Under the pieces are notes generated by a model. It searched no databases and was not told where the DNA came from. It worked only from the letters and a program-made list of their open reading frames with translations. This document shows, piece after piece, positions 14,858 to 22,835 of a stretch of 37,589 nucleotides of DNA. How positions within the stretch are numbered: the first letter of the stretch is position 1; every line of letters starts with the position of its first letter. The position numbers were made by a program, and so were the translations under genes. This DNA is from Streptomyces oryzae (lineage in GTDB: Bacteria > Actinomycetota > Actinomycetes > Streptomycetales > Streptomycetaceae): NCBI RefSeq assembly GCF_017676365.1, contig NZ_JADKMA010000058.1, forward strand, positions 1 to 37,589, written 5' to 3'.

Positions 14858-15772
14858 ATGGACGGCGGAAACGGGGTGGGCGACCAGGAGGCGCCCGGCG
14901 CTGCCAGGCGGCGGTTCGCCGAGGCCGCCCGCCAGGAGCGGCCCGATCTCGCGCTGCTGTGTCTGCTGATCGGCGCCGAGGCCGCCCGGCACCCGGACGG
15001 CGGCCCGGCAACCGGCCCGGCGGCCGGCCCGGACGACGAGTCGGCTGTCGACCGGATCGTGGACGAGGGTCAGGCGGAACTCGACCGGCTGGCCGGGCTG
15101 TTGCCCTTCGAGCGCGGCCGGGCGCCAGAGGAGTGGGTACGGGCGCTGGAGCGGACGCTGGGTGATCAGCTGGGGTTCGGCGGCTCCGCCTCGGACTACC
15201 AGCGGCTGGAGTCCTCGCTGCTGCCCGAGGTGCTGCGGCGGCGGCGCGGGCTGCCGATCCTGCTGTCGGTGGTCTGGACGGAGGTGGCCCGGCGCGCGGG
15301 TGCCCCGGTGTACGGGGTGGCGCTGCCGGGTCATTTCGTGGTCGGCTTCGGCGACCCGGTGGGCGAGCACATGCTGGCCGACCCGTTCGGCGGCGGAAAG
15401 CGGCTGGACGAGGAGGAGCTGTCCGTCATGGTCGCCGGTGCCACCGGAGGGGCGCCGCTGTCGGCGGCCTCGCTGCGGCCGGCCGGTCCGCTGGAGACGG
15501 TGCTGCGCGTCCTGAACAACATCAGAGCCTGGGCCGCCTCGCGGCCCGAGCAGTCCGGGGTACGGCTGTGGGCGGTCGAGCTGTCCCTGCTGCTGCCGCA
15601 CCACCCGGGCAGACTCCGCTTCGAACGCGCCCAACTGCTGGTCGAGCGGGGCGACTTCATACGCGGTGCCCGGGAGATGGAAGCCTACGCCGATGTCGTC
15701 GCGGCAATGGAGCCCAACGCCGCGGAGAACATGCGCCGCGCCGCCCGGGCCGCCCGAGCGCGGCTGAACTGA
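14858..15772 (+). CDS. SirB1/transglutaminase-like protein with TPR-like tail
   Basis: 304 residues from ATG 14858, one base after the GNAT stop. The N-terminal 45 residues are helical (RRRFAEAARQERPDLALLCLLIGAEA, a SirB1 N-terminal signature broken here by an Ala/Gly/Pro insert at ~47-60). Residues ~105-200 match the transglutaminase-like SirB1_N core: DYQRLESSLLPEVLRRRRGLPILLS, then WTEVARRAG-APVYGVALPGHFVVGF and LADPFGGG. The His and Asp of the core triad are present, but the usual Cys is absent, so it is probably not an active cysteine protease. The C-terminal ~100 residues (VLRVLNNIRA, RFERAQLLVERGDFIRGA) form TPR-like helices. Related proteins are conserved but uncharacterised. Confidence 0.85.
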   Translation: MDGGNGVGDQEAPGAARRRFAEAARQERPDLALLCLLIGAEAARHPDGGPATGPAAGPDDESAVDRIVDEGQAELDRLAGLLPFERGRAPEEWVRALERTLGDQLGFGGSASDYQRLESSLLPEVLRRRRGLPILLSVVWTEVARRAGAPVYGVALPGHFVVGFGDPVGEHMLADPFGGGKRLDEEELSVMVAGATGGAPLSAASLRPAGPLETVLRVLNNIRAWAASRPEQSGVRLWAVELSLLLPHHPGRLRFERAQLLVERGDFIRGAREMEAYADVVAAMEPNAAENMRRAARAARARLN

Positions 15773-15775
15773 TGA

Positions 15776-15892
15776 GGGCGTGCCCCTTGCTGTCCGTTGC
15801 AGGCTTGCATTTGTCGCCCCGCAAGCTTGGGCAGTCTGCGCCAGGGGCGCAGGGTGGGCAAGCGCAGCCCCCCACGCCGGGCACGCGGGCTC
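15776..15892 (+). repeat. Interspersed intergenic repeat, copy D (partial, mosaic)
   Basis: Lies between convergent stop codons. It begins GGCGTGCCCCTTGCTGTCCG and TTGCAGGCTTGCATTTG, as in the head of copy B. It then switches to GGGCAAGCGCAGCCCCCCA and CGCCGGGCA, which matches the outer end of copy C at 19555-19590 rather than copies A or B. Confidence 0.65.
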
Positions 15893-16497
15893 TAGAGCCA
15901 GCCCTTGTCGCGGGCGATCCGGACGGCCTCGGCCCGATTGCGGGCCCCCGTCTTCTGAATCGCCGTGGACAGGTAGTTGCGGACCGTGCCATGCGAAAGG
16001 TGCAGCGCGCCGGCAATCTCCGCATTGCCGGCGCCTTCGCGGGCCGCGGCCAGCACATCGCGCTCCCGGTCAGTAAGCGGACTGGCGCCCTCGGCGAGCG
16101 CGGCGGCGGCCAGCCCGGGGTCGATGACGCGCTCACCCGCCCGTACCCGGCGTACGGCGTCAGCCAGCTGAGCGGCGGGCGCGTCCTTGACCAGGAACGC
16201 GTCGGCGCCCGACTCCATAGCCCGGCGCAGATAGCCGGGCCGGCCGAAGGTGGTGAGGATGACGACCTTCAGCGCCGGGTGCCGCACCCGCAGCCCCTCC
16301 AGCGCGTCGAGTCCGGTCAGGCCGGGCATCTCGATGTCCAGCAGCGCCACATCGGGCTGGTGAGCCGCCACCGCATCCAGTACCTCGTCGCCCCTGCCGA
16401 CCTGCGCGGCGATCTCGATGTCGGGTTCCAGGCTCAGCAGCGCGGCGAGCGCCTCGCGGACCATCGCCTGGTCCTCGGCCAGCAGCAGTCTGATCAC
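15892..16497 (-). CDS. NarL/DesR-type response regulator
   Basis: 201 residues from ATG 16497, 4 bp after the kinase stop. Receiver domain 1-115: acidic pocket AEDQAM (D9), phospho-acceptor D54 (LLDIEMPG), T82/T83 (ILTTFGRPGYL) and K104 (FLVKDAP). C-terminal LuxR/GerE helix-turn-helix at about 138-195 (PLTDRERDVLAAAREG, EIAGALHLSHGTVRNYLS). The receiver resembles DesR-like regulators. It is the last gene of the ABC exporter-kinase-regulator operon, so it probably controls that exporter from the inverted repeat at 19544-19555. Confidence 0.94.
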   Translation of the reverse strand: MIRLLLAEDQAMVREALAALLSLEPDIEIAAQVGRGDEVLDAVAAHQPDVALLDIEMPGLTGLDALEGLRVRHPALKVVILTTFGRPGYLRRAMESGADAFLVKDAPAAQLADAVRRVRAGERVIDPGLAAAALAEGASPLTDRERDVLAAAREGAGNAEIAGALHLSHGTVRNYLSTAIQKTGARNRAEAVRIARDKGWL

Positions 16498-16501
16498 CGC
16501 C

Positions 16502-17740
16502 TCAGGGTACTGAGGGCACGGTTGCGCGCAGCGTGAAGCCCCCGTCCAGGCCCGCCGAGGTGGACAGCGTGCCGTCGGCCTGCGCCAGCCGCTCCCGCAG
16601 CCCGCTCAGCCCGTTGCCCTCGGCGGCCCCGGAGGGGCCCTTGCCGTCGTCCGTGACGGTGAGCCGCAACAGCCTCGCGCCGTCCGCGCCCCGGTCCTGA
16701 GCCTGGAGGGTCACCGTGCAGCGGGTGGCGCCGCTGTGCCGTACGACGTTGGTGACCGCCTCGCGCAGCGCCCACGCCAGCACGCCCTCCTGTTCGGGCG
16801 CCAGTCGGACGGGCGGCGGCCGGTGCGGCAGCTCGGCGTCGATGCCCGCGGTGTCCAGCGCGGTGCGGGCTCCGGCCAGTTCGACGGCGAGGGTGGGGCG
16901 GCGGTATCCGCCGATCGCCTCGCGGACGTCCACGAGGGCCTGCCGGCTGACCCGTTCGATGTCGGCGACCTGTTCGGCGGCCTTCTGGGGGTGCTCGGGC
17001 AGCATCCGGCCCGTCAGCTCGCTCTTGAGCGTGATGAGGGAGAGCGAGTGGCCCAGCAGGTCGTGCAGGTCCCGGGCGAGCCGCAGCCGCTCCTCGTTCG
17101 CCGCGAGCTGCGCCACCACGGCGCGGGCCTCGCGCAGTTCGCGCATCGTACGGATGGTCTTGCGCGCCGACATCAGCGCTACGCAGCCCAGTACGGAGGG
17201 CACGATCAGCGAGGACCAGACGCCCCACCGGGGGTGGGCGCCGAAGTCGGTGCCCAGAGCCGCCAGGGCCAGCAGACAGGTGGCGAGGCCCCACCGGGCC
17301 CGGTCGGGAGGCAGCGCGGCGCCGAGGGCCACCGCGATGTAGACGTACAGCACCAGCCAGGCGTCGCCCAGCAGCAGGCCGAGCGTGAACGCGAGGCCGA
17401 ACAGCGCCCCCAGCAGCGCGTACACCGTGTGGGCCGGCAGCGGCCTCGTGGTGTGCCGGAAGATCAGCACGAGGTAGCAGCCGAGAAAGGCGGCGAACCC
17501 GACGGCGGCGCCGGCCGTGCCGGCGGTCGAGTGGTCGCCGGACCACATGTCACCCACAGGGCCGCTGAGAAAGACCAGCCAGACCACGGTCATGACGATC
17601 TTCGACCGCTTCTGCTGCCGCGCCTCGGTGGTGTCCGCCATGTACGGGACCCCGCTGAATATCCCGTCGGACCTCCCGCCTGACGCTCCCCCGGGGCTGG
17701 GGGTCTCAAGGGCCACGGCCTTCTGCCGGGTGTCTGCCAT
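16502..17740 (-). CDS. DesK-like sensor histidine kinase
   Basis: 412 residues from ATG 17740, with GAGGAG 8-9 bp upstream; a second MADT start at 17641 lacks a ribosome site. After a ~45-residue cytoplasmic head come five or six membrane helices (about 47-190) with almost no extracellular loops, typical of kinases that sense within the membrane. The HisKA_3 dimerisation domain has LRLARDLHDLLGHSLSLI with phospho-acceptor His226. The ATPase domain has the N-box LREAVTNVVRHSG (N331) and VTDDGKG, then GLSGLRERLAQADGTL. It presumably senses a membrane-active signal or exported substrate linked to the ABC-2 transporter upstream. Confidence 0.94.
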   Translation of the reverse strand: MADTRQKAVALETPSPGGASGGRSDGIFSGVPYMADTTEARQQKRSKIVMTVVWLVFLSGPVGDMWSGDHSTAGTAGAAVGFAAFLGCYLVLIFRHTTRPLPAHTVYALLGALFGLAFTLGLLLGDAWLVLYVYIAVALGAALPPDRARWGLATCLLALAALGTDFGAHPRWGVWSSLIVPSVLGCVALMSARKTIRTMRELREARAVVAQLAANEERLRLARDLHDLLGHSLSLITLKSELTGRMLPEHPQKAAEQVADIERVSRQALVDVREAIGGYRRPTLAVELAGARTALDTAGIDAELPHRPPPVRLAPEQEGVLAWALREAVTNVVRHSGATRCTVTLQAQDRGADGARLLRLTVTDDGKGPSGAAEGNGLSGLRERLAQADGTLSTSAGLDGGFTLRATVPSVP

Positions 17741-17780
17741 CAGGCCGCTCCTCGTCTCGTGCTCCGGCGCGGCGCGCCAC

Positions 17781-18518
17781 TCACGCCTTCCGGGTGTCCT
17801 TGCGGTAGAGCCATGCCGCCGCCCCCGCGAAGAGTACGAGATACCCCAGGAGCGTCCCCACGTCGCTCAGTTGCGGAGCCTCTCCCGTCTCGACCGCCCG
17901 GCCCAGCGCGGTGTAGGCGTGCGTGGGCATCCACGCACCGATGTCCTGCACCCAGCCGGGAAGGCTCGACATCGGCAGCCACAGCCCGCCCATGAACGCC
18001 AGCCCGAAGTAGAACAGCATCGTGATCGGCCGCACCGCGTCGCCCGTGGCCAGATAGCCGATGGCCACCCCCAGTGCCGCGAAGACGAAGCTGCCCGCCC
18101 ACGAGCACAGTGCGACCGCGCCCCACTGCCAGGCTTCCAGCCGTACGCCCATCACGGCGGCGCCGGTCAGCAGGACGAGCAGGATGGACGGCAGGCTCAC
18201 GGTGGCGGCCGAGGCGATCTTCGCGGCGACGTAGCCGCGCCCCGGCAGTGCGGTCAGCCGCAGCTGCCGTACCCAGCCGGTCTCGCGCTCCTTGGCGATG
18301 CGTTCGCTGTTGCCCATCAGAACGGCGGTCATCGCACCGAACGCGGCCATCGCGACCATGTAGTACAGCTTCAGGTCCACCGGCAGGCCCGGCATGTTCC
18401 CCGAGCTGTCCCGGCCGGCGATCAGCACGTAGAGCAGCGGCGGGTAGATCACCGAGAAGAACATGAACTTCTTGTTGCGCAGCGAACGGCTGATCTCCAG
18501 CCGGACGAGGGTCTTCAC
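17781..18518 (-). CDS. ABC-2 type transporter permease
   Basis: 245 residues from ATG 18518; the start overlaps the ATPase stop (ATGA). Six membrane helices are predicted: FMFFSVIYPPLLYVLIAG, YYMVAMAAFGAMTAVLMG, then three between 105 and 200 (LPSILLVLLTGAAVMG, WAGSFVFAALGVAIGYLA, ITMLFYFGLAFMGGLWLPMSS), and VGTLLGYLVLFAGAAAWLY. The amphipathic stretch RIAKERETGWVRQLRLTALP between helices 2 and 3 is the usual coupling segment of ABC2_membrane proteins. It probably dimerises and works with the adjacent ATPase as a drug, lipid or peptide exporter. No substrate can be read from the sequence. Confidence 0.94.
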   Translation of the reverse strand: MKTLVRLEISRSLRNKKFMFFSVIYPPLLYVLIAGRDSSGNMPGLPVDLKLYYMVAMAAFGAMTAVLMGNSERIAKERETGWVRQLRLTALPGRGYVAAKIASAATVSLPSILLVLLTGAAVMGVRLEAWQWGAVALCSWAGSFVFAALGVAIGYLATGDAVRPITMLFYFGLAFMGGLWLPMSSLPGWVQDIGAWMPTHAYTALGRAVETGEAPQLSDVGTLLGYLVLFAGAAAWLYRKDTRKA

Positions 18519-19483
18519 TTGATGCCCGCCTTGTCCTTGTCGTCGGTCGTCAGGTGGCCGGTCTCTTCGGCGCGCGAGGTGAGGGTGACGAACGCCTCCT
18601 CCAGGCCGAGCCCGGTGACCTCCAGGCCGTGCGGGTAGAGCCCCAGCGCGTAGAGGGCCTGCACGGTGGCGTCCGCGTCGGTGGAGCGCAGCCGTACGGC
18701 CGCTCCGGCCAGGTCGAGTTCGGTGACGCCGGGCAGGGCGCGCAGCTGCGCCTCCAGCACTCCGTCGGGCACCATCTCCAGGGTGAAGCCGACCCGGCGG
18801 ACCCCCGCCATGGCCTTGATCTGGGCCGCGCTGCCGTCGGCGAGCAGCCGCCCGCGGTGCAGCACCAGCACCCGGTCGGCGACCTCGTCGGCCTCCTCCA
18901 GATAGTGCGTGGCGAACAGCACGGTGCGGCCGGTGGCGGCCTGCGCCCGCATGGCCGACCAGAAGGAGCGGCGCGCGGTGACATCCATACCGGTGGTGGG
19001 CTCGTCCAGCACGATCAGATCGCTGTCCCCCGCGGTCGCCAGCGCGAACCGCACACGCTGCTCCTGGCCGCCGGAGAGCTTGCCCACCATCCGGTCGGCC
19101 AGCTCGGTGATCCCGGCCTCGGCCAGCACCTGTTCCGTGGCGTACCCCCGCGGATGCAGAGCGCAGGCCAGCTCGATGAGTTCGCGGACCCGCACACCCT
19201 CCATCAGCCCGCCGGACTGGAGCATGGCGCCCACCCGGCCGCCGGTGACCGCCTGCCGCGGCGTCGTACCGAACAGCCGCACCCGGCCGCCAGGATCGGG
19301 GTTACGGAGCCCGAGCAGCAGGTCCAGCGTGGTGGACTTGCCCGCGCCGTTGGGCCCGAGCAGGGCGACGGTCTCGCCGGAGTACAGGCGGACGGTCAGC
19401 CCGTCGAGTGCCCGGACGGAACCGTACGTCTTACTGGCCGAGTTGAACTCCACGGCCGGCGCCGTGGCATGCGTCGATGTCAT
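18515..19483 (-). CDS. ABC transporter ATP-binding protein (ABC-2 exporter)
   Basis: 322 residues from ATG 19483; the frame is open 22 codons upstream, but that would run through the promoter-like palindrome. Walker A GPNGAGKST (43-51), Q-loop AMLQSGGLMEGV, signature LSGGQ (136-140), Walker B LIVLDEPTTGMD, H-loop ATHYLEEAD. After residue ~215 comes a C-terminal domain (VTELDLAGAAVRLRSTDADATVQAL, LEVTGLGLEEAFVTLT) typical of DrrA/CcmA-like exporters. It is the first gene of a four-gene operon with the permease, kinase and regulator. The leader holds a hairpin CCCCAGG/CCTGGGG (19510-19529). Confidence 0.94.
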   Translation of the reverse strand: MTSTHATAPAVEFNSASKTYGSVRALDGLTVRLYSGETVALLGPNGAGKSTTLDLLLGLRNPDPGGRVRLFGTTPRQAVTGGRVGAMLQSGGLMEGVRVRELIELACALHPRGYATEQVLAEAGITELADRMVGKLSGGQEQRVRFALATAGDSDLIVLDEPTTGMDVTARRSFWSAMRAQAATGRTVLFATHYLEEADEVADRVLVLHRGRLLADGSAAQIKAMAGVRRVGFTLEMVPDGVLEAQLRALPGVTELDLAGAAVRLRSTDADATVQALYALGLYPHGLEVTGLGLEEAFVTLTSRAEETGHLTTDDKDKAGIK

Positions 19484-19543
19484 GCCCCAAGCGTCACGCC
19501 CGCGGCTGGCCCCAGGGCAGTGCCTGGGGTCGTGACCTGGGCC

Positions 19544-19555
19544 TGACATTTGTCA
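19544..19555 (-). promoter_or_regulatory. Candidate operator/promoter of the ABC-two-component operon
   Basis: The inverted repeat TGACA-TT-TGTCA lies 61 bp upstream of the ATPase start. It overlaps a wider GTGAC...GTCAC pair beginning near 19532. Short palindromes of this kind are typical targets of NarL/LuxR-type regulators, and the operon encodes one. No convincing -10 box was identified. Confidence 0.4.
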
Positions 19556-19556
19556 C

Positions 19557-19700
19557 CCGGCATGGGGGCTGCGCTTGCCCGCCCTGCGTCCGTGCCCGGG
19601 GGCGCGGGGAACTGCTCCCCCAAGCTCTTCGAGCAGGGGGTGCCCCCAAAGCCACAAACAACCCGCAGCCCGCAGACAACAGCCGGCGGCACCCCCTCAC
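19557..19700 (-). repeat. Interspersed intergenic repeat, copy C (reverse orientation, extended)
   Basis: On the minus strand it reads GAGGGGGTGCCGCC, GTCTGCGGGCTGCGGGTTG, GGGGGCACCCCCTGCTC, GGGGGAGCAGTTCCCCGCGCC, then GGGCGGGCAAGCGCAGCCCCC. The first part matches copies A and B; the last part matches copy D. It lies just downstream of the peptidoglycan-binding gene and before the ABC operon on the same strand, where a terminator would be expected. Confidence 0.7.
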
Positions 19701-19710
19701 CGGCACAAGA

Positions 19711-22281
19711 TCAGCGAGAGCGCGCCCCCGGGACCTCCGCAACGCGCTGTGCGGGCTCGGCCGGCGCCTTCTCACGCAGGGCCTGAACCATCGCGGCAGC
19801 CGCATGCTTCGGCGTCATCTTGACCGTACCGGCACCACCTTCGACCACCACGTTGTCGAACGCGGAACCGTAAGTCTCCTTCAGCTTCGCGGTATCGATG
19901 ACGGGCTGGAGCGTCCCGCTCCCGCCCGCCCGCATGGTGAGGAACGTACCAATCGTCTTCTGACTGAACGGCACCTTCACATCGCCCGCCTTGAGCCACA
20001 CCCAGCCGGACATCGCGGTACGGCCGAAGCCGTGCACCGCCTTGTCCAGCTGCGCCTGGGTCACCTTGGGCTTGCTGACCGTGCCAGGCAGTTCGACCGG
20101 TCCGTTCTTGCCGGAGACGGCCCGCTGCTTGAACGCCTTCTCCAGCGCGGCGGGCGCCTTGTCGACGTCGATCACCTTGTGCGGACTGCCCTTCACGGCC
20201 ACCGCCTTGCCGCCGGTGAACTTGACCATGCCCTCGGACGGCGACTTCGCCTCCGCCTTCGCGACGACGGGCTTGAGCGCGGCCCGCACCTTGGCCTCGT
20301 CCACCTTGACGGCCGGGTCCGCCTCGCGGGTGCCGCCCATGAGGGAGCCGATGACGGAGACCGGGTTGTAGTCGCGGCCCGCAGCGGCACGCACGGTGGC
20401 CTCGGTGTCGAGGGTCACCCCGGCCACGGTGGGCTTCAGCTCCGTCTGGCCGCCGCTCGTCTTGATCTTGAACGGCTCCTTGGCCCGGTCGCCCAGCTCG
20501 GCGTCCAGCTTGTTGACGGCCTCGTGCTTGCTCAGCCCGCCGATCTCCACGCCGAGCACCGTGGTGCCCTTGGGAACGTCCGCGTGGTCCAGCAGCAGGC
20601 CGGTGCCATAGGCGACGCCGACGACACCGACCACGGCGACGCCCGCGAGCACCAGCTTCGAACGGCCGCCCTTCTTGGCCGGTTTGGCGGGCTTCGTTCC
20701 ACCTGGCGCGGACTGCGTACCCGTCGGACCGGCACCGGGCCCGGCCGACGGAGGGCCGGGCGGCGGCGCTGCGGGGGCGTCGGACGGACCCGTACCGCCC
20801 GACTGCGGCACCCCGCTGATCATGGTGTCGCTCGACAGCCGGGCCTCACCGCCGGGCGTACCGGGTCCACCGGGTGCGCCGGGTCCACCGGGCACGCCGG
20901 CCGGCCCCGTGTTGCCCGGCGCTCCGGCGCCGGGTGCGCCCGGGACGCCCTGGACCATCGGTGTTCCGGCCGGGGGTGTGCCGCCGGGGCCGGTCGCGGG
21001 GCCGCCCTGGCCCTCGCCGGGCCCGCGGTCGAACGCGTCCAGCCCGGAGGCGCTGCGCCCGGCGCCCTCGCCGTGCTCGGAGCCGGGCCCCGGCCCCCGG
21101 TCGGCCCCCGGTGCGGTCAGCGGCCCCGGGACAGGGCTGCCGGGGGTGGGCGGCACCGGCATGTCGCCGGTCACCGGACCGGTGGTGGGACCCGCGGGCC
21201 CGCCCGGCCGGCTCGGGCCGAGATGGGGTACGCCGTCGGGCGGCGTGTCCATCGGACCCGCTCCCCCGGGGAACGGCGCTCCCGCACCCGGCTCCCCTGG
21301 CATCCCGTGCGTACCGGTCGACTCGGGGATCCCGTGGGAGCCCGTCGCCTCGGGGATCCCGTGGGAACCGGTCGCCTCGGGGATCCCGTGGGAACCGGTC
21401 GATTCAGGGATCCCATACGTGCCGGTCGACTCAGGAATGCCGTGCGTACCCGTGGCCTCGGGAATCCCGTACGTACCGGTCGACTCAGGAATCCCGTACG
21501 AACCCGTCGACTCGGGAATCCCGTACGTACCGGTCGACTCCGGCACCCCGTGCGTCCCCGTCGTCTCCGGCCCGGGCCCCGAGTAGTACGGCAGATCGGC
21601 CCGGTCCCCGGCACCCGCACCAGCGCCAGCACCCGTGCCAACGCCCGCACCTGTGCCCGGCCCCGCGCCCGGACCGCCCGCCGACGGGCCGCCGGCCGAA
21701 GGGCCACCCGGCGTCGAACCGGACGGCCCCGAACCACTCTTGGGCGGTTTACGGGGGGCGAACCAGTCGCTGGTCTGCTGGGTGAACTTCTCCTCCGACC
21801 CGGCCGAGTCGTCCCCACCGGAACCCTGACCGCTCCCGGAGGCCGGAGCCGGCCCGGCCGCCGACGCCGACGCACCCGGCGGTGCGGGCGGGGGCGGCGG
21901 AACAGCGGCGGCTCCTGCGGCAGCGCCCGCGGCACCGCCGGTCGCACGCTTGCCCGCGCCGAGGTCCGGGGCGCTCTTCGCGTTCCGGCCGCCGCTCGTG
22001 TCCGCTCTGTCGGGCTTGCCGTCATCAGCGTCGTCCGCCACCGGCGTACGCATCACCACGGGCGGAATCGGCCGCGAACCGGGGATGTTGATGCGGATGC
22101 GGGTGGTGAGCGTCGTCTCGGTCTTCGGCTCGCCCGGCTTGGACCCGGCCGCGGGTTCGGACTCCCGGTCGCCCTGGCCCGTGTCGGAGCCCGAGGTGCC
22201 GTACGGCTCCGTCCCCGAGGGGTACGACGAACCGCCGCGCCTCTTGGGCCCGGAGGACGAACTGTCAGTTTCACGACTCAA
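19711..22281 (-). CDS. Large membrane protein with cytoplasmic repeat region and extracellular peptidoglycan-binding (YoaR-type) domains
   Basis: 856 residues from TTG 22281 (LSRETDSSSSG), with GGGAG 7 bp upstream. Residues 1-540 are disordered and rich in Gly, Pro, Ser and Thr. They include Ala/Pro stretches, ten 9-residue repeats at ~238-327 (consensus TGTHGIPES) and collagen-like GxP runs at ~420-470. A basic stop (KPAKPAKKGGRSK) precedes one membrane helix at ~541-563. The ~290-residue outside part has two PG_binding_4-like units: the first begins GVEIGGLSKHEAVNKLDAEL, the second spans ~665-770 (TGGKAVAVKGSPHKVIDVDK). These units occur before VanW domains in YoaR proteins, but no VanW domain is present. 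The likely role is wall contact with a long cytoplasmic interaction tail. Partner unknown. Confidence 0.85.
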   Translation of the reverse strand: MSRETDSSSSGPKRRGGSSYPSGTEPYGTSGSDTGQGDRESEPAAGSKPGEPKTETTLTTRIRINIPGSRPIPPVVMRTPVADDADDGKPDRADTSGGRNAKSAPDLGAGKRATGGAAGAAAGAAAVPPPPPAPPGASASAAGPAPASGSGQGSGGDDSAGSEEKFTQQTSDWFAPRKPPKSGSGPSGSTPGGPSAGGPSAGGPGAGPGTGAGVGTGAGAGAGAGDRADLPYYSGPGPETTGTHGVPESTGTYGIPESTGSYGIPESTGTYGIPEATGTHGIPESTGTYGIPESTGSHGIPEATGSHGIPEATGSHGIPESTGTHGMPGEPGAGAPFPGGAGPMDTPPDGVPHLGPSRPGGPAGPTTGPVTGDMPVPPTPGSPVPGPLTAPGADRGPGPGSEHGEGAGRSASGLDAFDRGPGEGQGGPATGPGGTPPAGTPMVQGVPGAPGAGAPGNTGPAGVPGGPGAPGGPGTPGGEARLSSDTMISGVPQSGGTGPSDAPAAPPPGPPSAGPGAGPTGTQSAPGGTKPAKPAKKGGRSKLVLAGVAVVGVVGVAYGTGLLLDHADVPKGTTVLGVEIGGLSKHEAVNKLDAELGDRAKEPFKIKTSGGQTELKPTVAGVTLDTEATVRAAAGRDYNPVSVIGSLMGGTREADPAVKVDEAKVRAALKPVVAKAEAKSPSEGMVKFTGGKAVAVKGSPHKVIDVDKAPAALEKAFKQRAVSGKNGPVELPGTVSKPKVTQAQLDKAVHGFGRTAMSGWVWLKAGDVKVPFSQKTIGTFLTMRAGGSGTLQPVIDTAKLKETYGSAFDNVVVEGGAGTVKMTPKHAAAAMVQALREKAPAEPAQRVAEVPGARSR
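21303..21567 (-). repeat. In-frame 27-bp tandem repeat, ten units
   Basis: Units read TGTHGVPES, TGTYGIPES, TGSYGIPES, TGTYGIPEA, TGTHGIPES, TGTYGIPES, TGSHGIPEA, TGSHGIPEA, TGSHGIPES, and TGTHGMPGE as a diverged last copy. Variation is confined to T/S, H/Y and S/A. Neighbouring units 7-9 are nearly identical at the DNA level, so expansion there is recent. Confidence 0.9.
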
Positions 22282-22409
22282 AGCAGGTACTCCCGGATGG
22301 ATTCGCCGTCTTCCTGTTGGCCTGAAGGCGGCTCGCCGGCGCGCACCACTGTACTTGGGCCACGAGGCACCGGCCCCGCGACCACCGAATCACCCCGCTG
22401 ACGGCCCTC

Positions 22410-22835
22410 TCAGCGGTTTTTGCCGACCGGCACAGGCGGCGCGGGCAGTGCAACGGTGGTACACATCACAGCCGCGAGCATGCCGCCGAACAGGTAGACA
22501 TAGCTGGCGATTCCGGCAGCGAACAAGAAGTCACCCTCAGCTCGCGCAGGGGTCATCAGCAGCACCGCGAGCACCCACCCGGCCCCCGGCACCGCGGCCC
22601 CCGTCTTGGTACGGCACAGCTTGGCGCCGCCCCAGAAGAGCCCGACGGCAGCCGCCAGCGCGAGCAGCAGCCCGAGCGGAAACCATCCGCCCTGGACGAG
22701 CGCCCCGGCAGCCCCGGTCAGCAGACCGAGAACGGCGAGCGCCACATACACGGCGATCCGCCCGCCACGCGCCCGCGGATACGGACCCCAGTCCACTCCC
22801 CCGCCCTGCGCTCGGTCCGCACCCGCCGCGCTCAT
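22410..22835 (-). CDS. Small four-helix membrane protein (DUF6113-like)
   Basis: 141 residues from ATG 22835, overlapping the mshB stop (ATGA), so probably translated together with MshB. Four membrane helices: [55 protein letters not shown], and [21 protein letters not shown]. The ends are hydrophilic. The same small protein follows mshB in many Streptomyces. No function is established; the coupling suggests a link with mycothiol synthesis or simply shared transcription. Confidence 0.82.
   Translation of the reverse strand: MSAAGADRAQGGGVDWGPYPRARGGRIAVYVALAVLGLLTGAAGALVQGGWFPLGLLLALAAAVGLFWGGAKLCRTKTGAAVPGAGWVLAVLLMTPARAEGDFLFAAGIASYVYLFGGMLAAVMCTTVALPAPPVPVGKNR

Noticed and set aside
21303..21567. 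CRISPR or minisatellite outside a gene
   Set aside because: The 27-bp units are contiguous, in frame and inside an 856-codon gene with a ribosome site.
19711..22281. VanW-type vancomycin-resistance protein
   Set aside because: Only the YoaR-type peptidoglycan-binding units are present; the protein ends before any VanW domain.
19477..22401. 974-codon plus-strand frame opposite the peptidoglycan-binding gene
   Set aside because: It is low-complexity, has no domain, and its apparent repeats are the reverse reading of the 27-bp repeat. The minus strand has the start signal, membrane helix and recognisable domains.
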